In this document: piece by piece, positions 56,010 to 64,000 of the stretch
Layout of the letters: each line of letters begins with the position of its first letter
How positions within the stretch are numbered: position 1 is the stretch's first letter
Source: Amaranthus tricolor
Taxonomy: Eukaryota; Streptophyta; Magnoliopsida; Caryophyllales; Amaranthaceae
Direction: 5' to 3'
Length of the DNA: 64,000 nucleotides
Assembly: GCF_026212465.1 (NCBI RefSeq)
Contig: NC_080059.1
Location: 13,652,972-13,716,971, forward strand
Program-made: the position numbers and the translations under genes
The notes under the pieces: model-generated
What the model was told of the DNA's origin: nothing
The model's database searches: none
Seen by the model: the letters and a program-made list of their open reading frames with translations, nothing else

Positions 56010-57199
56010 GAGTAATTTGCGAATAACAACCTTCAAATTTAGGGTTTTTGTGAATTACAACCTCAAAGTTTGTTTTTTGCAAATAAATTGCCACCAAAGT
56101 ATCAAAGTCTATATCATTCAGGCCAAGTGATCGTTGACCAACCTAAATGACCGTTGACCATTACAAATCATCTTTGACTTTTATTGACCATCCCTAATCA
56201 CCTTTAACTTTCCTAATTACCAATAGTACTCTAGTGTTTTAGCACCTTAACGTCGTTTTAACACATCATAATGATATTTTCCCAAAACTCGAACGTCGGA
56301 ATTACCCTATTTCCCTACACATAGAACGAGAAAGATATTTAATGTCTTTTTTACTCGTCATAATGATATTTGTTTGAAACAACGTTAAATATCTTTTTCA
56401 GTCTACGTGCCAGAAAATAGGATAATTAATACTTGTTTCGACTGAATTTTCGAAAATGTTATTCCATAGGGATGATCGCGACGTTCGTTTTTTGAAAAAA
56501 ATATCGTTATGATGGGTAAAAACGATATTAAATATCTTTTTCAGTCTATATGCTGGAAAATAGGCGAATAAGTTTTTATTTCGATCGGATTTTCAAAAGA
56601 GTTACCACATACATAAGGGTAATCGCGACGGCCATTTTTTTAAAAAAAAATTATCGTCATGATAGGTAAAAACGATGTTAAATATCTTTTTTGGTCTACG
56701 TGCCGAAAAATAGACGAATAAGTATTTGTATCAACTAAATTTCAAGAGTTATCCCATAAGAGTAACCACGACGTCCTTGTTTTGAAAAATATCGTTATTA
56801 TGGGTAAAAACAATGTTAAATATATTTTTCAGTCTACATGTTTAGAAATAGGCGAATAAATACTTGTTTCGACCGGATTTCCGAAAGAGTTACCCCATAA
56901 GAATAATTGCAACGTCCGTGTTTTGAAAAAAATTATTATAATGGGTAAAAACAACGTTAAAGTGTTAAAACACATGGTTACTATTGATGATTAGAAAAGT
57001 CAAAGGTGATTACGAATGGTTAACAAAAGTCAAAGGCGATTAGTAAATGGTTAACGGTCAGTTTGGGTTGCTCAATGGTCACTTGGCCTGAATAGTTGTA
57101 GACTTTGATACTTTGGTGACACTTATTCGCAAAAAACAAACTTTAAAATTGTAATTCACAAAAGCCCTAAACTTAAAGGCTGTTATTCGCATATTACAC
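56010..57199. mobile_element. Foldback/MULE-type non-autonomous element with long TIRs
   Basis: The left end, GAGTAATTTGCGAATAACA, and the right end in inverse, GTGTAATATGCGAATAACA, start inverted repeats of about 200 bp (both continue TTAGGG(T/C)TTTTGTGAATTAC, then AAAGTTTGTTTTTTGC, ACCAAAGTATCAAAGTCTA). The flanking nonamers ACAAAAATA (56001-56009) and ATAAAAATA (57200-57208) match at 8 of 9, as expected for a MULE-sized duplication. The element is 1190 bp without coding capacity, and its core is an array of diverged tandem repeats. Confidence 0.75.
56270..56965. repeat. Tandem repeats of about 140-150 bp in the foldback element
   Basis: The block AAATATCTTTTTCAGTCTA(C/T) begins near 56387, 56530, 56680 and 56818. 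Each unit also holds GAATAA(G/A)T(A/T)(T/C)TTGTTTCGA, a GTAATCGCGACG-type piece and a TATCGT(T/C)ATGATGGGTAAAAA piece. A partial fifth unit ends near 56960. Confidence 0.8.
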
Positions 57200-57608
57200 A
57201 TAAAAATATTATACTTATAACAATAATCATCACGTATAAGATAAACAACATCAATATAAATAATAGGAGTATAACCCTTATACTAATAGCATCGCTTTTG
57301 ATATGCTCCTGTAAATCCGTTGATATATAGTGATAAAGGAGATGTCACATGATTGATAGTTCAAATCAACAAATTTGTTTACCGTATCATCCAAACATGT
57401 AACCCTAAACCTAACTGAAAATAGAAAATAAAATAAAAGGATTCCCAAAGAAAAGCAATATTTAGAAATATCTAAAACTTAAAATGATCAAAATTTCTAG
57501 GAAAATGGAGTATAAAAATAAAAACTTACAAAATTTCATATGGTAATGCTGAATTTTTAGGTTTTCCACAAATGTTTTTTAAATTTGCGTGGTGACTTGA
57601 GCTTCTAA

Positions 57609-59668
57609 CATTAGTGGAAAAAACCTTATTTGCTGCGGTTTTTTGGCCATAATATACTGCGGTTTTGGCCCGCGGCAATAGTGATAGCAGCAAATGGCCT
57701 ATTTTAAATGCCGCAGTTTAAAACCGCTGCAACAAAAGGCTAACCGCAGCAAATAATAGCCTTTTTTTTTGCTTTTTTCGTTTAATAGTATTAAATAATC
57801 CAATAATGTACAATGTAATAAACAATGATTAATCCAATGATAATTACCAATTAGCACCAATAATCACCAATAATCTCGTTGTAAACTCTTGATCGTATAT
57901 ATAATTTAATAATATGTACATATAAAAATTAAAATTCTAATAAATCATGCTTTTAAACTTGACACAATTACTTTTAAACTTACTCTAGTCATAAAAATAA
58001 TGAATACTTGACTCCAAAAAGAGTGTCACACATCAAAAGCTCTCGGTTTTTGAGATTCAATCCTACATGTTTCATATAGAAAGCAGCTTGCGAAAGTGAA
58101 TAGTGGATTCGAGTTGAGAATTTTTGTCCTTCGAATAAATATCGACATGGCAAACTATCAATCTGCAAATCCAACGAAACACAAAAAAGCATTAAACTCA
58201 TCCAAAAAATAATTAATTAACATCCAAGAAGTACATTAGAATACCAACTTAATCCTAAAATTAGAAAATGAATAATACATTATCAACAATCAATCACCAA
58301 GGAACTTGATCATTCACAAACATCGCGTTCAATCTTAAATCTTTATAAACATAAAAATAATGATACAAAAGAAACAAACATTTTGAACCCAATTGAAGCT
58401 AAAAGAATTGTTCATTAGCTAAAAGATATCTTCTTGTATTTTATAAGTAATGTATATAAATCTCATTTCATTCTGAGGTTCTTTAAATCTCTTCAGTTTC
58501 TTAGCCGATTTTCGATAAGCAAAAGCCACTATCCTACTTCCAAATTTCTACTTCACACAGATAATAAAGCAAAGTAGGTTTAATACCAGCAAAAATTATT
58601 ATCACCAAATAATGATTGATAATTAAATTATATGATTATAATCTTACATGATGTCGTTTACAAGAACAACTACCCATTGAACCATTGATACCACATACAT
58701 AAGTAATTATTCACATTCAAATATACAACTACATATATACATAAGTAAATTATTCACATTCAATCTACCCTAAAAATTCTAATTAATTAAAATTATTCAC
58801 ATTCAAATATTCAAGTACATACATAAGTAAATTATTCACATTCAAATATAAAATACATACTTTGGTAATGAGATATGATAATTTTGTTTCTACAATAAGA
58901 TTATGTAACCGACAATGAAAAACAAAATCAAAATTAGTATAAAAAAAGACTAAATCCTTATTAAAACACAATGACTTGAAAAAGAAAAAGACTAGCCCTA
59001 ATTTCGTGGCTTTTGAAGGAAAAGCAACAATAGTGGGTTGAAGAACTTAAACAGAGATGGAGAAGGAAATTCGTGCAATGGGTGGTTATTGAAGCCACAA
59101 ATTTCAACAACACAGGAACTTGAAGAACTTAAACAAAGTCGTGGGTTTTGAAAGATGATGAACGAAATGAAGAGAAAATACAGTAGAGTCGTATGATTTG
59201 AAAAACTTGAAGAACTTGAAGAGATTTTCGTGGGTTTTTGAAGAAATTTTTTGAAATTGAAGAGCTTGAAGAAGAAGACAGTCGTCGTTGTGGGTTTTTG
59301 AAGAAAGTTATTTTAGGATTTTAAGCAATTGGACGTCAAAACGCGTTTTTTATATTTTTTGAACTGACTATTTTCTGCGGGTTTCTTAAAAAACCGCATC
59401 AAATAAGCATTATTTGCTGCGGTTTTAAGAAGCCCGCAGCAAATAAGTGCTTATTAAACGAAAAAAATGACTATTTGCTGCGGTTTTAGAAAGCCCGCAG
59501 CAAATAATAATTTTTTTTTCTGTTTAATAAGCACTTATTTGCTGCGGGCATCAGGTAGCCCGCAACATTTATACTATATAATTTTTTCTTTTTTTTCCTA
59601 TTTAATGCTGCGTCTAAGGAAAACTGCAACAAATGACACGTAGCAAATGAGGTTTTTTCCACTAGTGT
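57609..59668. mobile_element. Non-autonomous CACTA element
   Basis: The left end CATTAGTGGAAAAAACCTTA (one change from CACTA) and the right end, in inverse CACTAGTGGAAAAAACCTCA, form the terminal inverted repeat. The flanking TAA at 57606-57608 and 59669-59671 is the 3-bp duplication typical of CACTA elements. Subterminal arrays of TTTGCTGCGG(TTTT) and its complement CCGCAGCAAAT occur at 57620-57750 and 59370-59620. The interior has no recognisable ORF. Parts of 59000-59330 resemble 1910-2150 of the larger CACTA element, so this 2060-bp copy is a deletion derivative of the same family. Confidence 0.9.
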
Positions 59669-59671
59669 AAG

Positions 59672-62314
59672 TTTTCCATATGGCTAACAAAATGTTAAAC
59701 TTTTAGTTAAATTAAGTATTTATTTCGACTGGATTACAAAATATGTGGTAAATTAGGGTAGTCATAACGTTAAATTTTTGAAAAAATGTCATTACCTTGT
59801 TTAAAAATAGTGTAAGATTAACAGAGATTATGGAAGAAAAGCCAATTATTTGTGGCTAAGTAAAAATTACAGAGTAGGTTGAGGGTATGTTTATGTAGCA
59901 TTTCGAAAGTTATTTATGAGTTTGATTAAGGAAGAAAATCCATTTATTTGTGGCTAATTGGGTGTGAAGAATATCTTTAAGAAATATCTAAAGCTTGAGT
60001 GATTCAAGAGAAACTCGTAAAGAACGGATAATTGGGTGTGAAAGAACAACGAATTATTTTATATTTTCAACCGTCGTTATTTCACCTAATTGACCACCTA
60101 AATGTTTCCCTCCATAAATTAATACATTTCTTTACACTCATATTTTCTCTCCATTAATAAATTATTTTACCCCAATAATTATAACCCATCTCTCTCCCTT
60201 ACTAGTTTATTAATTGAAATTTTTTTGGTCATCCGAATTGAACCCAACTGTTTCAAAAAGCGTGATTCTTGGTCTTCCTAACTGCGCCATTGATCGTGCT
60301 TCTGGAGCCTTCTTTGAACAACTATTTTGTGTTGTCATTAAGTCCTGAATCATGTGGAGAACAATCCATATTCTCCATTGTTTTGGGTTCTCTTTGCTCT
60401 CTAAAAATTATTCTCTCTCTAAAAAGAAACCTTCTCTTCTTTGAATTTTGTTGCATATTTGTTTTAGTAAAAGCGTAGATTTCTCTATTGTTATTCTCGT
60501 GCAGGTAATTTGCTTTCGTTTAAGAAAATTTTTATCATGGGTTGCATTCTTTATTGCTCAAACTGTTATTTTACCTTCTTGTGACACTTATACTGAGTTC
60601 CTTTGTTCTTGTGGAGGATTTTGTGATCAGTTCACATAAAAGAATTGTTAGTTTTAGACTACTAGTTGAGGATTATAGTGTAATGGTTTACTGATGGTTA
60701 TCAATCGAGTTACCTTGCTCTAACTTTGTTTTAGCAAAACAAATCGCTTAGTGATTTTATCCATTGAGTTTCTTCTTTGTTTCAATCTCTTTCATGACTT
60801 AGTTTTCTCCCTTATCTATTTTTATGCATTTATGGTTATAGAAATTGTAAATTCTTGTTTCATTTTCTCATGAACCTGATTTCAAAAATTCCTCTCTTTT
60901 AAAACTTATAGTTTGTTATCACTATATTTCATATATCCGTTTTATTTTGTCTGCAGTTTGTACAATCGTATTAGGGTTTTTGTTAGTGATTTGGTATGTC
61001 GTTTTTGAAACTGCTTTATTGGTTCTTCTTCTTGATCTCATCTTCTACTTCTCTGCTCTCATCTAATTGTTGCTTGGATTCATATATATATATATATATA
61101 TATTACAGTTAATTGTTTTTGGCTAGAGCATAATCTTTGATTTTTTTATACTATTGAAACTATGGGTGTAGAATGCTTCTCCTTGTTATTTTAAATAACT
61201 TCGTATTAGATCTCTCGTGTATATGTGTATACACACATTAATGATTAATGAAGAAGTATTTCTAGGGCAATTGCATTAATAATGAGTTAAAATCATATTA
61301 TAAATATAGTCTTAACTATTCATTGATTGATTATAGTTGAAGCAACAAATAAATAAAGTGTATAAAAACAAAACGGGTCCTTAAGATCTCGGATTCGACT
61401 GGTCTAAATTTTTAAAACCCTACCTGCCAAAATGGGTTCGAGTTCACAAATCTGTGTCGGGTCCAAGATCCATTGTCATTCCTAAGCCTGAGAAATCCAG
61501 ATACTCTTAGTTAAAAAGGATTGTTGAGTTCTTCTGAGAAAATCTACCATATCAAAAGGTGATAACTAAAGGGCCAGAACAACTACAACACGTCAGTTTG
61601 ACTAGTAATGAGGTTGCCACAATAACAAAAGCACTAGACAACGTTATAATTTAAAGAAGAGTAAGTCATTACGAATCTAAGGGAATGCGAATCCAAGGAA
61701 GACTTAGCCCAATCCCTATCCAGAATTTTGAAGAAGAGAGAGAGGATGAGTCATACGTTCCTGAACACACTATAAAATAGACCTCGTTGGGCAGTGCTAA
61801 AACAGGAAGCTCTCCCAAGGCAACAATGAGACATGTAATGGACCAGGATCTCCTTATTAAGAGACACAAGATGTATAGTCATGCAGGACATATTGCTGTT
61901 TTAGGACACCTTTTCACCAAGGCTTGTCCTTTGGGGAAGGATCCATCTTAGGAAGGGATGGACTGAAACACAAAACTGTAAGACAAACTCCTAGATGTTC
62001 AAGCGAGAGCTTATTCGTTTGTCACAACTGGTAGGAAAATCCACAATTCACAGTAAGCTAGGAAGGCCTAATTCGATGTAGAAAAAGAGAGGAAACATGG
62101 AGTGTTTTGGAAAGCTTCATCCAGTCCACAATTCATAATAGGCTAGAAAGGCCTCAAATTGCAAGCCGTCCGTCCACAAAGATTTGGAGGTGAGGACATA
62201 GCTTTAACTAGTGGTTCATAAGGTAAAATGGTCACTATTAGAGAAGTTAAATCCATCAAGGTCACCATCGTTAGGAACCAAAATGACATAAAAAATGAAG
62301 TTGGAAACACACAG
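59672..62314. other. Intergenic DNA, no gene recognised
   Basis: T-rich with small ORFs (60269-60639 on plus, 61669-61869 on minus) that show no domain. A (TA)12 tract lies at 61082-61105. 59830-59960 contains two related stretches (GCCAATTATTTGTGGCTAAG and CCATTTATTTGTGGCTAATT) resembling the transporter's 5' flank. 61500-62300 is less AT-rich and looks like degraded coding or repeat DNA that I cannot identify. Confidence 0.5.
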
Positions 62315-62675
62315 TGTTAGTATATAAGGGTATTTGGGTTCTTGTCCATATGCCACCTCAGCAATCTTATATAACAAATTCTTTGATTCTGTTATAACTA
62401 AATTCTGTTATAAAAGATTCTTGTAATGAATTTTTAGCCAGCCATCTATATATACAGGATGTACGCTTCTCATTTAGATGGATGATTGTATCTAGTTTTT
62501 TCCTCTTTTCTAAAAATAGATTGTAAATCTCTCTCTTCTACAATAAAATACTAAAAACGGAGGAGCGTAAAAACTTCTAGGAAGCAGTAATGGTGAAGTC
62601 TTTGCTACTGTTTCATTGCATATAATCTCAATCACATCTTAGCTCTTTTTTCAGTCTTTCTAGTGTATTTTCACA
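62315..62675 (+). repeat. 5' LTR of the Copia element
   Basis: It starts TG, ends CA, has promoter-like (TATATATA) and polyadenylation-like (AATAAAATA) signals in the right order, and abuts the primer-binding site. Confidence 0.8.
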
Positions 62676-62691
62676 TGGTATCAGAGCAAGG
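62676..62691 (+). other. Primer-binding site, tRNA-iMet type
   Basis: TGGTATCAGAGCAAGG directly after the LTR; TGGTATCAGAGC is the classic complement of the 3' end of initiator tRNA-Met. Confidence 0.85.
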
Positions 62692-62849
62692 CTTTGCAGA
62701 ATTTCTGTTTTGATCTTTGTTCAATTTCGTGAAATCGTTGATTCTTGTTAGCAGTTTGAAGTAGAATCTTTGATCATTGTTGTTGTTGTTCTGTAATCTA
62801 AGAATCGTAGTTGATAATTCTCAATAGAAATTCAATATTTGTTCCATTT

Positions 62850-64000
62850 CATTCATTCAGCCATTATATCCAACACAAGATCCTAGTAGTGTGTTCTTCA
62901 TTCATCCTAGTGAGAATTCTGGTGTATCTCTAGTGTATGAAAAGTTTGCTGGTGAAAATTATGGTGAATGGAAAAGAAGTATGGTCATTGCTTTAGCAGC
63001 CAAGAATAAGTTGTGTTTTGTTGATGGAAATCTTGAAAAACCTCAAACTACATATCCTGATTTCAAAGCATGGGAGAGATGTAATAATCTCATCATCTCT
63101 TACTTGCTTATTTCACTAGATGTAACAATCTCAAGGAGTGTGTTTTACCTAACATTGCTCTAGCCTACAGATTGATTATTCAAGAAGAAAAGCAACAGAA
63201 TATAACAGAAATTTCTTCACAAAATGCTCAACCAATGGCATTTGTTGGAAATTTCAACAGGAGACCAGAGTTCAGGCCACCACATTTTCAACAGAATACT
63301 TCTCAGTCTCAAATCAATCCAGGAAGCTTTCCAAGATCTTATCAAGGAGGTGTCACTCAAAGGAGGCCTACTGGATTCATGAGTGGTGGTGTGCAATGCA
63401 CCTACTGTCACAAAAGAGGTCATAACAAAGAAAACTGCTGGGAGTTGAAAGGATTTCCACCTGGACATCCAAAGTTCAAGGGCAAGAGAGCAGCACATGT
63501 GGCACTCACTGATGATGCAATTGATGATGGAGTCACTATCTCAAATAATCAGTACCAACAGTACATGTAATGGTTAAATGAACAGCAAGAGGCTAGCAAG
63601 GCAGAACCATCATCTGGAGTTCACTGAAATAATCATGCACATGTGGCTGTTCATGCTAGTATAGCAACACCTACGCTTTCTGACAAATAAGCAGGTACTT
63701 GCTTACTCTCATCTTCTAATATGAAGTGGATTGTGGATTCTGGAGCAACAGATCATATGTGTGCTAATCTGAATCAGTTTACATGCTTCGTTGAATACAG
63801 AAGTATACCTAATACTTTTTATATTGCAAATGGTAAGAAAGTAAAAATTGAGCATATAGGAGAAGTTAAATTGGATAATGGAATTCTGCTCAAAGATGTG
63901 ATGCATGTACCTGATTTTAAATATAATCTAATATCCACACACAAGCTATGCAAAGACATGAAATGCAGAGTAGTATTCACTTATGATAAGTGTTTACTAC
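62850..64000 (+). pseudogene. Copia gag-protease, internally deleted
   Basis: The frame from about 62850 has no in-frame ATG that I can see. It reads PSSVFFIHPSENSGVSLV, GENYGEWKRSMVIALAAKNK, FVDGNLEKP and ISRSVFY, the start of plant Copia gag. It then jumps at about 63148-63150, with a frame change, to PNIALAYRLIIQEEKQQ, which normally lies well over 100 residues further on, so the middle of gag is deleted. The CCHC knuckle CTYCHKRGHNKENC (63400-63441) follows, then the protease start WIVDSGATDHMC (63724-63760). In-frame stops occur after QYQQYM, SSGVH and TLSDK. The remaining pol lies beyond the window. Confidence 0.8.

Larger units (their letters stand above)
62315..64000 (+). mobile_element. 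Copia LTR retrotransposon, 5' part; runs off the window
   Basis: A 361-bp LTR (62315-62675, TGTTAGTATA...TTTTCACA) with TATATATA at 62447 and AATAAA at 62543 is directly followed by the primer-binding site TGGTATCAGAGC (62676), complementary to initiator tRNA-Met as in plant Copia elements. Gag and protease pieces follow. The preceding five bases are CACAG; the partner LTR and TSD lie beyond 64000. Confidence 0.85.

Noticed and set aside
60269..60639. Two small plus ORFs
   Set aside because: Hydrophobic, T-rich artefacts; no family recognised.
61430..61450. tRNA-like GGTTCGAGTTC
   Set aside because: Only a B-box-like string; no acceptor or anticodon arm can be folded around it.

Overview
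The window is plant nuclear DNA: AT-rich intergenic sequence, spliced genes with GT-AG introns, and dense nested transposable elements. Element composition (a Tat/Retand-type Gypsy element with an antisense gene, MULEs carrying a plant-mobile-domain gene, CACTA elements with TTTGCTGCGG-type subterminal repeats) fits a eudicot, possibly Caryophyllales/Amaranthaceae; that placement is inference. Only two ordinary host genes are recognised: a GeBP/STKL-like DUF573 transcription-regulator gene (23251-24306, +) and a five-exon AVT6-type amino-acid transporter gene (36410-45844, -). Everything else I can name is mobile DNA or its debris.

Layout. 1-2493: right-hand part of a CACTA element with the 5' end of a leftward transposase-type gene, inserted into 2497-6412, a decayed MULE that holds a FAR1/MULE transposase relic (+) facing a plant-mobile-domain (PMD) gene relic (-). 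7485-20393: a complete, very young LTR retrotransposon (Gypsy, Tat/Retand-like, coding on -) with 730-bp LTRs that differ at one position I found, TSD TAAAC, gag-protease, RT-dual RNase H and integrase. It also carries a separate spliced antisense gene on + (10055-13054) with its own TATA box, bracketed by repeats of the motif TCCGACTTATCGA. 21894-22678: non-LTR-type zf-RVT/RNase H relic. 23251-24306: GeBP-like gene. 28065-32479: a complete PMD-MULE with a perfect 9-bp TSD and no transposase; 32928-35057: a truncated sister copy in the same orientation. 36410-45844: AVT6-like transporter, with a hAT-type element (43042-43932, exact 8-bp TSD) in its 5.3-kb third-last intron. 46026-55343: a 9.3-kb MULE with 9-bp TSD, carrying a FAR1-type transposase relic (+) and a convergent ULP1 (C48) protease gene relic (-), itself hit by a hAT-type element; it lies about 170 bp upstream of the transporter start codon. 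56010-57199: a MULE-type foldback element with internal tandem repeats. 57609-59668: a non-autonomous CACTA element with TSD TAA. 62315-64000: the 5' part of a Copia element with an internally deleted gag.

Common themes. Two unrelated MULEs share one design: a FAR1-type transposase gene facing a non-transposase cargo gene (PMD or ULP1). All three PMD-MULE copies carry a palindromic module GTCGCAC-AAAAA-GTGCGAC near their ends, and in the third copy it has expanded into a roughly 165-bp near-perfect inverted repeat. This palindrome system, and the antisense gene of the young retrotransposon with its flanking repeat arrays, are the most interesting signals here. All boundaries and target-site duplications were read by eye.
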